From contig JAEUQO010000062.1 in the NCBI GenBank assembly GCA_016789605.1, forward strand, positions 1-47,591: a stretch of DNA of 47,591 nt. The letters are read 5' to 3'. The stretch is from Acidobacteriota bacterium. GTDB taxonomy: Bacteria > Acidobacteriota > Blastocatellia > RBC074. Below the pieces are notes generated by a model. It saw only the letters and a program-made list of their open reading frames with translations, did no database searches and was not told where the DNA came from. This document shows, one piece after another, positions 29,229 through 38,490 of this stretch. A program made the position numbers and the translations under genes. Numbering within the stretch: position 1 is the first letter of the stretch; each line of letters opens with the position of its first letter.

Positions 29229-31289
29229 TTATTGTGTTACGCCCGATGCACCTGCGGCTTTTACCTCGGCAGGTTTTTCGCGTTTGATGCCCAGATGTTT
29301 GTCGAACCATTCCAGTTGGCGTGCGGTCAGGTCAATGACGTGGTTTGGTTCGGTGATGCCGTGACCTTCGCGCGGAAAGCGCAGGAAGACGGTTTCAACG
29401 CCGCGTTTTTTGAGCGCACGGTAATACTGTTCGCCCTGTGAAATCGGCACGCGCAAATCGCGTTCGCCGTGCGTAATCAGCAACGGCGTTTTCACGCGAT
29501 CCACATACGTCATGGGCGACCATTTGCGGTATGTGTCAGTCGTCCACGGTTGCCCGGCAAAACCATATTCCATCAGCCCGGGAATATCGCTTTGACCGTG
29601 AAAGCTATACCAGTCACAAATGCCTGCGTGCCCAATCGCGGCTTTGAAACGATCTGTTTGGGTAATCGTCCAGAACGTCATAAAGCCGCCGTAACTGCCG
29701 CCCATCACGACCAGTTTGTCAGGATCGGCAATGCCTTGCGCGATGACGGCGTCAACGCCAGCCATAATGTCTTTGAAATCCTTGCCGCCCCAATCTGCGA
29801 TGTTGGCGGTGGTGAATGACTGGCCGTAGCCGGTCGAACCGCGCGGATTTGGCATCAGCACAGCATAACCGTTGGCTGCCCAGATTTGTGTGCGACTGTT
29901 AAACGTATCGCTGAAACGTCCATACGGCCCGCCGTGAATTTGCAGCACCAGCGGGTAACGTTTGCCGCGTTCATAGCCGAGCGGTTTCACCAGCAAGCCT
30001 TCGATGTCCAGGTTGTCCGGCCCTTTCCATTTGATGACGGTGGTTTCGCCCAAGGCAAAATCGCTCAAATGCGGGTTGGTCCAGGTGACTTTTTTGGCTT
30101 CGTCGAGTTTGTTGAGCGAGGCGACCCACAGATCATCCGGCGTCTGGCTGTCGTTGACGGTGTAAGCGATTTTGGCGCTGGCTGCGCCGTTGATGTCGAA
30201 TGCGCCGTAATTGCGATTGAGCCGCGTCAGTTGAGCGACCGTTCCACCCGTAACCGGAACGCCGTAAATGTGCGTGTACATTCCCACGCCGCTGCTGAAA
30301 TACAGCGTTTTGCCGTCGGGCGACCATTGCATTTCGCTTCCGGCGGATTCCAGAAAGCCTTTGGTCAGATTGCGCGGTTCGCCGCCTGTAGCGGCCACGA
30401 CCTGCAAATCATTTTTCAGCCCCCACTGATTGGCATTGGCATTGGTGATATAGGCCAGCCATTTGCTATCGGGCGACCATTGCGGATTGGTTTCTGCGCC
30501 GGGCGTATTGGTGACCTGACGCAACGCGCCGCCTGCGCTGGCAACTGCGTACAGGTCTGTGTTGCGGTCGGCGGAAATATCAATGAAGCTGCTTTCTTGC
30601 ACGCCCAACCGCGAATGCACAAAGGCGATCTGGCTGCCGTCGGGCGACCAGCGCGGGGCGCTGACGGTGAAAGCTCCCTCGGTCAGCCGCTTCTTTTCTT
30701 TGCTTTCCAGGTTGATCGTCCACAAGTGAGAAAAGCTGTAATCGCTGTCTACCACAATGGTGTCAACCCGGTCTTTCTTTTTCTTTTCGCGGTCAGCTTT
30801 GTCTTTGGGCACATCACGCGTGACAAAGGCAATCTGTTTGCCGTCAGGTGACCAGCAATACGCCTGAATGCTGTTTTCTTCGCTGGTTAGGCGTTCGGCT
30901 TCGCCGCCGTTGGCCGGAATCAGCCAGATTTGATTGCCGCCGCCTTTGTCGCTGCGGTCTGCCAAAAACGCCAGCCGCGCTCCGTCAGGCGACCATTGCG
31001 CGGTTGCTTCGCCTTTGTCGCCGTTGGTCAAACGCATGGGGGTGCCGCCGTCGGCGGGAACCAGCCACAAATGCGCGACGCGCCGGTTTTCTTTTTTGTC
31101 CCACTCAGAAACGGAATAGACGATGCGTTTGCCATCCGGCGAAAACTGCGGCGCGCTGACTTGCTTGATTGCCAGCGAGTCTTCGATGGTCATCCGTTTT
31201 TCGCCGAAGACCGCGAAGGCCGCCGTGCCTCCGAGCATGACAAACACTCCAAGCAGCGCCAGGGAAAAAGACGTCGCGTAACGTTTCAT
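29229..31289 (-). CDS. Exported S9 family prolyl oligopeptidase-type peptidase
   Basis: A 686-aa serine peptidase of the acylaminoacyl-peptidase/DPP group. A signal peptide (about residues 7-27) is followed by a beta-propeller (about 40-400) built of WSPDG units at about 99, 147, 214, 271 and 322, and then an alpha/beta-hydrolase domain with Ser532 (GGSYGG), Asp611 (HGERD) and His643 (EGHG). The start is fixed by AGGAGG 5 nt before ATG 31289. It likely releases dipeptides or blocked residues from peptides in the periplasm. A second S9 gene lies at 36423. Confidence 0.95.
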   Translation of the reverse strand: MKRYATSFSLALLGVFVMLGGTAAFAVFGEKRMTIEDSLAIKQVSAPQFSPDGKRIVYSVSEWDKKENRRVAHLWLVPADGGTPMRLTNGDKGEATAQWSPDGARLAFLADRSDKGGGNQIWLIPANGGEAERLTSEENSIQAYCWSPDGKQIAFVTRDVPKDKADREKKKKDRVDTIVVDSDYSFSHLWTINLESKEKKRLTEGAFTVSAPRWSPDGSQIAFVHSRLGVQESSFIDISADRNTDLYAVASAGGALRQVTNTPGAETNPQWSPDSKWLAYITNANANQWGLKNDLQVVAATGGEPRNLTKGFLESAGSEMQWSPDGKTLYFSSGVGMYTHIYGVPVTGGTVAQLTRLNRNYGAFDINGAASAKIAYTVNDSQTPDDLWVASLNKLDEAKKVTWTNPHLSDFALGETTVIKWKGPDNLDIEGLLVKPLGYERGKRYPLVLQIHGGPYGRFSDTFNSRTQIWAANGYAVLMPNPRGSTGYGQSFTTANIADWGGKDFKDIMAGVDAVIAQGIADPDKLVVMGGSYGGFMTFWTITQTDRFKAAIGHAGICDWYSFHGQSDIPGLMEYGFAGQPWTTDTYRKWSPMTYVDRVKTPLLITHGERDLRVPISQGEQYYRALKKRGVETVFLRFPREGHGITEPNHVIDLTARQLEWFDKHLGIKREKPAEVKAAGASGVTQ

Positions 31290-31477
31290 GACCGCCTCCT
31301 GTTGAGAGAAAAACCAATTGTAGACTTGGAACGTGTGAGAATGACGCGCGGCATCATAGCCGCAGCGCCCACAGGCGGCAAGCCGCGTCTTGGCGATTTC
31401 AGACGCGGATGCTAAGCTGCGCCACAGCACGCAACAAACACTTTCACCAAACTCTGTTACCGATCCAAATCAATCGC

Positions 31478-33124
31478 ATGCCGAAACGAACTCTTTCTGT
31501 GTTGCTCGTTTTTTTGCTGACCGTTTTGTGTGGAGCACGATTCACGACGGATCGTCCTGCGGCGGCCTCCATCGCCGAATTCGATCTGCTGCTGACCGGC
31601 GGACGCATTGTGGATGGCACAGGCAATCCGTGGTTCACCGCCGATCTGGCCATCAAGGACGGGCGCATTGCCGACATCGGGCGCATTGATCCGGCACGCG
31701 CAGCCAAAACCGTCAATGTGCAAGGTTTGGTTGTCGCGCCCGGTTTTATTGACGTCCACACGCATATCGAAGGCGGCATTACGGAATTGCCCGGCGCGGA
31801 AAACTTCCTGCGCATGGGCGTGACGTCGGTCGTGACCGGGAATTGCGGCAGCTCCGCCTTGAACCTCGCCGATTGGTTTGGGCGTTTGGAAAAGCTGGGC
31901 ACGGGCATCAACATCGCGGCTTTGATCGGACACAACACCGTCCGACGCGCGGGCATGAACGGCGATTTTGATCGGCCTCCGACAACAGAAGAGTTGCAGA
32001 AAATGCGCGATCTGGTGGCGCAGGCGATGCGCGACGGCGCCGTCGGGCTTTCGACCGGGTTGGAATACATTCCGGGCACGTATGGCAAAACCGATGAAAT
32101 CGCCGAATTGGCCAAAGTCGCCGCGCAATACGGCGGTCTATACGCGACGCACATGCGCGACGAAGGCGAATTTGTCGAAAAGTCCATTCGCGAATCCATA
32201 GAGATCGGTGCGCTGGCGGGTTGTCCCGTCGAAATTTCGCATTTCAAAGTGTCGAGCAAAAAACGCTGGGGCGCGAGCGCAGAAACGATCAAACTGGTCG
32301 AAAGCGCGCGCGCGCGCGGGCAGCAAGTGACGGTTGACCAGTATCTCTATCCGGCAGGCAGCACGGGCATCGGCATTTTGTTTCCTTCGTGGGTGTTTGA
32401 CGGCGGCGCAGAGAAGACCAAAGAGCGGTTGAACAATCCTGACACACGTGCCCGTGTGCGGCGCGAGTTGATCGCCAAAGCCAACGAGCAAGGCTTCAGC
32501 GATTTCGCCTTTGCCTTTGTCGCCAATCATTCCGCCAACCAAAGTTTCAACGGCAAAAACATCGCCGAAATCACGCGCCTGACCAAACAGAAAGCCGATG
32601 CCGAAGCGCAAGCCGAACAGGTGATCGAAATGCAACTGGCGGGCGGGGCGCAAATGGTCTTGCACAAAATGTCAGAACAGGACGTGGAACGCATTTTCCG
32701 GCAACCATTCACGATGATCGCTTCGGATGCCGGTGTGGCCGACCCGGCCAGTGCCAGCATTCCGCATCCGCGCGGTTTTGGTAACAACGCGCGCGTGCTG
32801 GGCGTCTATGTGCGCGAGAAAAAACTGGTGGGCCTGGAAGAAGCCGTGCGCAAAATGACGTCCTTGCCAGCGGGGGTTTTCAAGTTGTGGGAGCGCGGCT
32901 TGCTGCGCCCGGGAATGGCGGCGGACATCGTCGTTTTTGACGAAAAGACGGTGGCTGACCGCGCGACTTTTGAACAGCCGAAACAATTTCCTGTCGGCAT
33001 TGACTATGTGCTCGTCAACGGACAGCTCGTGATCGAACGCGGTACGCACAACGGCGCAAAGCCAGGCCAGATGTTGCGCAAACAGGCGGGCAAGCCGGTC
33101 GTTGACACGCCGCGCGGTCGCTAG
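31478..33124 (+). CDS. Exported D-aminoacylase-like amidohydrolase
   Basis: A 548-aa metal-dependent hydrolase of the N-acyl-D-amino-acid deacylase/dihydroorotase group. After a signal peptide (about residues 5-30) comes FDLLLTGGRIVDGTG, the classic start of the beta-sandwich part, and the HxH metal pair DVHTHIEGG (His94, His96). GNCGSS, THMRDEG, EISHFK and the C-terminal DIVVFDEKTVADRATF are typical of D-aminoacylases. It would free D-amino acids from N-acyl forms, for example from wall turnover. The start at 31478 has no strong ribosome-binding site. The gene is divergent from the S9 gene upstream. Confidence 0.92.
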   Translation: MPKRTLSVLLVFLLTVLCGARFTTDRPAAASIAEFDLLLTGGRIVDGTGNPWFTADLAIKDGRIADIGRIDPARAAKTVNVQGLVVAPGFIDVHTHIEGGITELPGAENFLRMGVTSVVTGNCGSSALNLADWFGRLEKLGTGINIAALIGHNTVRRAGMNGDFDRPPTTEELQKMRDLVAQAMRDGAVGLSTGLEYIPGTYGKTDEIAELAKVAAQYGGLYATHMRDEGEFVEKSIRESIEIGALAGCPVEISHFKVSSKKRWGASAETIKLVESARARGQQVTVDQYLYPAGSTGIGILFPSWVFDGGAEKTKERLNNPDTRARVRRELIAKANEQGFSDFAFAFVANHSANQSFNGKNIAEITRLTKQKADAEAQAEQVIEMQLAGGAQMVLHKMSEQDVERIFRQPFTMIASDAGVADPASASIPHPRGFGNNARVLGVYVREKKLVGLEEAVRKMTSLPAGVFKLWERGLLRPGMAADIVVFDEKTVADRATFEQPKQFPVGIDYVLVNGQLVIERGTHNGAKPGQMLRKQAGKPVVDTPRGR

Positions 33125-33257
33125 TGAGCCGGTGCGCTCAATTTCGCGTTGCCAGCGGAACTGAACAGGGTTTTGTCTTGTGCCGGTTTCGTTATTTTCG
33201 TTTGTTTCGTATTCTTACGCCTGCCTTTCATCACCGAATAATCAGGAGAGGAACCCT

Positions 33258-36200
33258 ATGAACTCGAAGCTGCTTTGGCGCAGTTTGTGTTTGCTTGTGT
33301 TGGCGGTCACGTGTGCTGCCGCGCAACAAACTGCTGTTACGATTAAACCGGGCCGCAACCCGCAACAGCCGATTGACGAGGAATACACCAGGAAGATTCG
33401 CGAATACACCACGCAACCGTTTTTCAATTCTCCCTTGACTGATTACCTGCCTGCTTCGACCAAAGTTCCCACACCGAAAGCTGTACTCGGTGATGTGGCG
33501 GGTGCGCCGGGCAAGCTTCCATATTCTCACGAAGTCTATCGGTACATGCGTATGCTGGAAGCCGCCAGCCCGCGCGTCAAAGTCTATTCCATTGGCAAAA
33601 CCGAAGAAGACCGCGAGATGATCGCCGTCGCCGTTTCGTCAGAAGCGAACATGGCAAAACTGGAAGAGAATCGCGCGCGGTTGGCGAAACTGGCTGATCC
33701 GCGCACGATCAATTTGAACGACGACGAAGCCGACAAACTGATTCCCGATACGGTGCCGGTCTATTACCTGACCGGGGCGATCCATTCGCCTGAAACCGGT
33801 TCGCCGACTGCGTTGATGGAATTGGCCTATCGTCTGGCTGTGGACGACAGCGCCTATATCAAACAGATTCGCGACAATGCCATCACCTTGATCACGCCTT
33901 TGGTCGAAGTGGACGGGCGCGACCGGCAAGTAGATGTCTATAACTGGCATCTGGCCAATCCAGGGAAAAACTGGCCCAACCTGATTTACTGGGGCAAATA
34001 CGTTGCACACGACAACAACCGCGATTCGATGTCGTTGTCGCTGGCGCTGACACGCAACGTGTTGAAGACCTATATCAACTGGCGACCACAAGTCTTGCAT
34101 GACCTGCACGAATCGGTGGCGTATTTGTATGACAACACCGTCGGCGCGGAACCATACAACGCCTGGCTCGACCCAATACTGACGAACGAATGGCATTTCA
34201 TCGGTTGGAACAACGTTGGCGAAATGACCAAATTCGGTATGCCGGGTGTCTTCACGTACGGCACGTTCGACACCTGGTCGCCCAGCTATTTGATGTTCAT
34301 TGCCGCGTCGCACAACGGCATCAGCCGCTTGTATGAAACCTTTGGCAACGCCGGGGCCGACACAGTGGAACGCACTTTGTCGCCCAGCGAATATTCGCGT
34401 ACCTGGTACAAACAAAACCCGCCGCTGCCCAAAACCATCTGGTCGCAACGCAACAACAACAACTATCAGCAAACCGGCATTCTGGTTTCGCTGGCGCAGT
34501 TTGCGGCAAACCGCCAGTACTTCTTGCGCAACTTTTACCTGAAGAGCAAGAACTCGATTTTGAAGGCGAAGATTTCCGGCCCGGCGGCGTATGTGTTTCC
34601 GGGTGACGATCCGCGTCCGGGCGGACAAGCCGAATTGCTGCGCTTGTTGCAATTACAGGGCTGCGAAGTTCATCGCGCGACTGCGCCATTCAGTGTGACC
34701 GTGCCGGGCAAGAAGCGTCCGGCGGCACCGGCTGCGGCGGGCGGCGGCACCAACGGCGGCAACAGCGGTCAAGACACGAGCACGCGTCAATTTCCAGCGG
34801 GGACCTATCTGGTGCGGATGGATCAGCCGTATAGCCGTATCGCCGATATGATGCTCGACTATCAGTATTGGTCGCCGAACGATCCGCAGCGCAATATCTA
34901 TGACGACACGGCCTGGACGTTTGGCGAGCTTGGCAATGTGCAAGTCGTGCGTGTGACTGATGTCAAAGCGCTCGATGCGCCGATGGAAAAAGTCTCTGGC
35001 GAAGTGAAATCCACGGGCGGCGTCAACGGCAGCGGTTCGGTGTATCTGGTGAATCACAACGCCGACAACGCGCTGGTGACGTTGCGTTATCGGTTCAAGG
35101 ACGCTTCGTTTGAAGCCGCCGAAGAGTCATTCGAAGCCGCCGGGACGAAATTCAACCGCGGTTCGTTCATCATCAAAGGCGTCGGGCAGGATGCTTTGCA
35201 CCGCGCGGCGGGCGAACTCGGGTTGAAGGTGTATGCCGTTGACAGTGCGCCTTCGGTCAAGGCGCATCCGGTCAAAGCGGCGCGCGTTGCCTTGATGCAC
35301 ACCTGGTTGAGCACGCAGGACGAAGGCTGGTGGCGGCTGGAGTTCGACAAATACGGCGTGCCGTTCAGCTATATCAGCACGCAGGATGTCGCGCAAGACG
35401 ACAAGTTGCGCGACAAATTTGATGTGATCATTTTTGCGCCTGTGGGCCGCGCCAATCCGCAACAAATCGTCAGCGGTATGCCGATGTTCGGCAATCCGTT
35501 GCCGTGGAAAAAATCGGATGTGACGCCCAATCTGGGCCGCATTGATGAAACCGACGATATGCGTCCGGGTTTGGGCTGGAGCGGTTTGGCCAATTTGCAG
35601 GGCTTTGTCCAGCGCGGCGGACTCTTCCTCACCGCCAATGACACGGCCAGCTTTGCCGTGAGCCTGGGCTTTACCGCAGGGGTGTCGGCCTCAGCGCCGC
35701 AACGCATGCGCGCACCGGGCACAGTCGTCCGCTCGAAAATGGTGGATGCTGCCAGCCCGATTGCCTATGGCTACAACGAAAGCCTGGCGATCTTCTATTC
35801 CAGCGGGCCAATCTTCGGCGTCAGCAACACCGCTGGCGGGCGCGGCGGACGTAGAGGCGGTGGCGAGGGCGGCGACCGATTGACCGGACGCGGTACGCCA
35901 GACGATCCAGACGTTGTACAAAATCGTCCGCCTGACCAGGTGCCGGAACAGCCGCGCTTCGAGGTTTGGGAACCCGGCCCGGTCACGCCGGAAATGCAAC
36001 GCAACGGCATTTACCTGATCCCGCCGGGCGCGCGTCCGCGCGTGGTGTTGCGTTACGCCGATATGCGCGACCTGCTCGTTTCCGGCCTGCTCGAAGGCGG
36101 GGCCGAACTGGCACAACGTCCTGCTGTAATTGACGTTCCGGTCGGCGAAGGCCACGTCGTGCTGTTTTCCAATAACCCGTTCTGGCGCGCCGAAACGCAA

Positions 36201-36278
36201 GGCAGTTACTTTTTGGTGTTCAATGCGATCCTGAATTTTGATCAGTTGAACGCCGGTCGTAAGTTGGCCGAGCGGTAA
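33258..36278 (+). CDS. Large exported M14 family zinc carboxypeptidase
   Basis: A 1006-aa protein with a signal peptide (1-22), then an M14 domain (about 85-360): His176 and Glu179 (AIHSPETGSP) with His284 (HDLHES) as the likely zinc ligands, at normal HxxE-x(n)-H spacing. A long C-terminal part (about 440-1000) has no clear catalytic motif, contains a Gly-rich insert (about 515-535) and a GGRGGRRGGGEGG stretch (about 860-880), and may include a glutamine-amidotransferase-like fold seen in similar peptidases. ATG 33258 has AGGAGAGG upstream. It sits between the D-aminoacylase and an S9 peptidase on the same strand, which suggests joint peptide breakdown. Confidence 0.88.
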   Translation: MNSKLLWRSLCLLVLAVTCAAAQQTAVTIKPGRNPQQPIDEEYTRKIREYTTQPFFNSPLTDYLPASTKVPTPKAVLGDVAGAPGKLPYSHEVYRYMRMLEAASPRVKVYSIGKTEEDREMIAVAVSSEANMAKLEENRARLAKLADPRTINLNDDEADKLIPDTVPVYYLTGAIHSPETGSPTALMELAYRLAVDDSAYIKQIRDNAITLITPLVEVDGRDRQVDVYNWHLANPGKNWPNLIYWGKYVAHDNNRDSMSLSLALTRNVLKTYINWRPQVLHDLHESVAYLYDNTVGAEPYNAWLDPILTNEWHFIGWNNVGEMTKFGMPGVFTYGTFDTWSPSYLMFIAASHNGISRLYETFGNAGADTVERTLSPSEYSRTWYKQNPPLPKTIWSQRNNNNYQQTGILVSLAQFAANRQYFLRNFYLKSKNSILKAKISGPAAYVFPGDDPRPGGQAELLRLLQLQGCEVHRATAPFSVTVPGKKRPAAPAAAGGGTNGGNSGQDTSTRQFPAGTYLVRMDQPYSRIADMMLDYQYWSPNDPQRNIYDDTAWTFGELGNVQVVRVTDVKALDAPMEKVSGEVKSTGGVNGSGSVYLVNHNADNALVTLRYRFKDASFEAAEESFEAAGTKFNRGSFIIKGVGQDALHRAAGELGLKVYAVDSAPSVKAHPVKAARVALMHTWLSTQDEGWWRLEFDKYGVPFSYISTQDVAQDDKLRDKFDVIIFAPVGRANPQQIVSGMPMFGNPLPWKKSDVTPNLGRIDETDDMRPGLGWSGLANLQGFVQRGGLFLTANDTASFAVSLGFTAGVSASAPQRMRAPGTVVRSKMVDAASPIAYGYNESLAIFYSSGPIFGVSNTAGGRGGRRGGGEGGDRLTGRGTPDDPDVVQNRPPDQVPEQPRFEVWEPGPVTPEMQRNGIYLIPPGARPRVVLRYADMRDLLVSGLLEGGAELAQRPAVIDVPVGEGHVVLFSNNPFWRAETQGSYFLVFNAILNFDQLNAGRKLAER

Positions 36279-36296
36279 GCTGACGTCGCACTCTAA

Positions 36297-36338
36297 TCGC
36301 CTTCAGGGAATCGCCGCCACGCGATTCCCTGAAGGCGA
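36297..36338 (+). terminator. Hairpin between M14 and S9 genes
   Basis: An 18-bp perfect stem (36297-36314 with 36321-36338, 6-nt loop) in the gap after the M14 stop. The T tract (AATCCTTTA) is weak, so read-through into the S9 gene is possible. Confidence 0.65.
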
Positions 36339-36422
36339 ATCCTTTATCGAAAGCCACGGTTTTTTCTCGCACGTTTTTGTTGCTAACTTGACGCGCAAGA
36401 ATCCCTTGGAGGAGAAAACACC

Positions 36423-38399
36423 TTGACCATGTGTCGTTATTTGCTTCCGTTGTTCGTGTTGGTTTCTGTCACCGTTGGACTGGCGCAACCTAAACGCCCG
36501 ATGACCGTAGACGATGTTGTGGCGCTCAACCGCGCCAGCGATGTGCAGATTTCGCAAGATGGCCGCCGGGTGGCGTTTGTCGTGACCAGTTGGGATAAAG
36601 AACACGACCGGTTCAATAGCGATGTCTGGTTGGCAGATGAAGCGCGTCAGTTGGTGCAATTGACCTCACACGCCAAACGCGATGACCACCCGCGCTGGGC
36701 GCCAGATTTGCGGCGCATCGCGTTTTTGTCGGAGCGCGCTGGTGACGGCGCGCAAATTTATCTGCTCAGCGTTTATGGCGGCGAACCGGCAGCACTGACC
36801 GCGCACAAAACCCCGGTGCTCGATTTTGAATGGTCGCCCGATGGACGTTTCATTGCCTTTTTGGCCGAAGAGCCGCTCGCCGACAAGCCCAAAACAAAGC
36901 CGCCGATGGTGGTGGATGAAAACCATCGTTCGGCGCAGTTGTGGGTGGTGGATGTCGCGACGCAACAGAGCAAGCAATTGACCAAAGGTACGCGTCACGT
37001 TGCGGCGTTCAACTGGTCGCCGGATGGCGCACAACTGATTTTCACCGCGCGCACCACGCCCAAACTGAGTGATGGGCAAACGACAGAGATTTTTCTGACG
37101 CCGTCCAATCTGAATGCTGCGCCGTATGACACCGCGCAGTTGCGCCAATTGACGCGCGGCAATGGCATCGAAAACGAACCGCGCATTTCGCCTGACGGGC
37201 GGTGGATTTCTTATCTGGCGCACGCCGATGGCGACCCCACTGTGGGACCGGATCGCATTCACATCTTGCCGATTACGGGCGGCGAAGCAAAAGTGCTGGG
37301 CCGCGAATTCGATGGCTATATCACCAGCCATCGCTGGATGTTCGACAGTCAACGGTTGGTCTTTTTGGCGGGCGTCGGCGTCGGTGCGCGTTTGTACACG
37401 ATGAGTCTGCTTGACCCCAGACCACAGGCGCAAAACCCTCAGGCGATGACGCGCGATGAAGGCGTAACCACCAGCTTCTCGATGACGCTGGATGGCATGA
37501 ACATCGCCTATGTTCACGAAAGCCCGCGCATGCCTTCCGAAGTCGCCTTGCTCAATTCGCGCAATATGATCCCGATTCTGATCACGCGTTTGAACCCGCA
37601 AAGCGAGCAATTCACGTTGGGCCAGGTCGAAGCCATCCGCTGGAAATCAAACGACGGCACTGAAATCGAAGGCGTGTTGGTTTATCCCGTCGGCTATCAA
37701 ACCGGGAAGCGTTATCCGCTGGTGACCTATATTCACGGCGGGCCGGAAGGCGCGTACACGAAAACTTTCAATGCCACCTGGAGCGCTTTTCCGCAGGTGT
37801 ATGCCGGTGCCGGTTACGCCGTGTTTATGCCGAATTTTCGCGGTTCGTCGAATTACGGAGCCAAGTTCGCCCAAGCCAATGCCAAGCTGGTGGGCAAAGT
37901 GGATTACGAAGACATCCTCAGTGGCATTGATGAATTGATCAAACGCGGGCTGGCAGATGACAAACGACTGGCGGTCGCCGGGTGGAGTTATGGCGGCTAT
38001 ATGGGCGGCTGGATCATTGGCCACACCGACCGGTTCAAATGCGCGGCCTATGGCGCGGGGTTAGCAAACGCCGTGTCGTATTGGGGCACCGCCGACATCA
38101 TCCATCAACGCGAACGGTTGCACGGCGGCACGCCTTGGGATGCGCGCAAAATGTATGACGAACAGTCGCCGCTGACGTCTCTGACCAACGCCAAAACGCC
38201 GACGCTGATCTTTCACGGCGAAAAGGATGAGCGCGTTCCGCTCGGACAATCACAAGAAACCTATCGCACGTTGAAACGGCTGGGCGTTCCCACACAACTC
38301 GTCATCTATCCAGACCAAGGCCACGGGTTGGCCGTGCCAAGCTATCAAATGGACAAAATGCAGCGCGAATTCGCCTGGATTGAGAAGTACCTGAAATAG
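36423..38399 (+). CDS. Exported S9 family prolyl oligopeptidase-type peptidase (second copy)
   Basis: A 658-aa protein with the same plan as the S9 gene at 29229: signal peptide (about 5-22), beta-propeller with WSPDG-type blades (about 30-390), alpha/beta-hydrolase with Ser522 (GWSYGG), Asp602 (HGEKD) and His634 (QGHG). The two are distant paralogues. The TTG at 36423 is 8 nt after GGAGGAG and is the better start; the ATG two codons later is 14 nt away. It follows the M14 gene and ends at a terminator. Confidence 0.95.
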   Translation: MTMCRYLLPLFVLVSVTVGLAQPKRPMTVDDVVALNRASDVQISQDGRRVAFVVTSWDKEHDRFNSDVWLADEARQLVQLTSHAKRDDHPRWAPDLRRIAFLSERAGDGAQIYLLSVYGGEPAALTAHKTPVLDFEWSPDGRFIAFLAEEPLADKPKTKPPMVVDENHRSAQLWVVDVATQQSKQLTKGTRHVAAFNWSPDGAQLIFTARTTPKLSDGQTTEIFLTPSNLNAAPYDTAQLRQLTRGNGIENEPRISPDGRWISYLAHADGDPTVGPDRIHILPITGGEAKVLGREFDGYITSHRWMFDSQRLVFLAGVGVGARLYTMSLLDPRPQAQNPQAMTRDEGVTTSFSMTLDGMNIAYVHESPRMPSEVALLNSRNMIPILITRLNPQSEQFTLGQVEAIRWKSNDGTEIEGVLVYPVGYQTGKRYPLVTYIHGGPEGAYTKTFNATWSAFPQVYAGAGYAVFMPNFRGSSNYGAKFAQANAKLVGKVDYEDILSGIDELIKRGLADDKRLAVAGWSYGGYMGGWIIGHTDRFKCAAYGAGLANAVSYWGTADIIHQRERLHGGTPWDARKMYDEQSPLTSLTNAKTPTLIFHGEKDERVPLGQSQETYRTLKRLGVPTQLVIYPDQGHGLAVPSYQMDKMQREFAWIEKYLK

Positions 38400-38424
38400 C
38401 GAGTTTTTCCGTTCTGAACCGCAC

Positions 38425-38472
38425 CTGCCCGTCAACGCCGCCGATTTCGTGGTGTTGACGGGCAGACTGTTT
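38425..38472 (+). terminator. Rho-independent terminator after the S9 gene
   Basis: A 12-bp perfect stem (38425-38436 with 38454-38465, 17-nt loop) followed by ACTGTTTTT, in the convergent gap before the VOC gene. Confidence 0.85.
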
Positions 38473-38490
38473 TTGTCAGGGCTGGCCGCG

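Noticed and set aside
33639..34652. 337-codon minus-strand open frame opposite the M14 gene
   Set aside because: It is a shadow of a clear peptidase gene and has no domain or ribosome-binding site.
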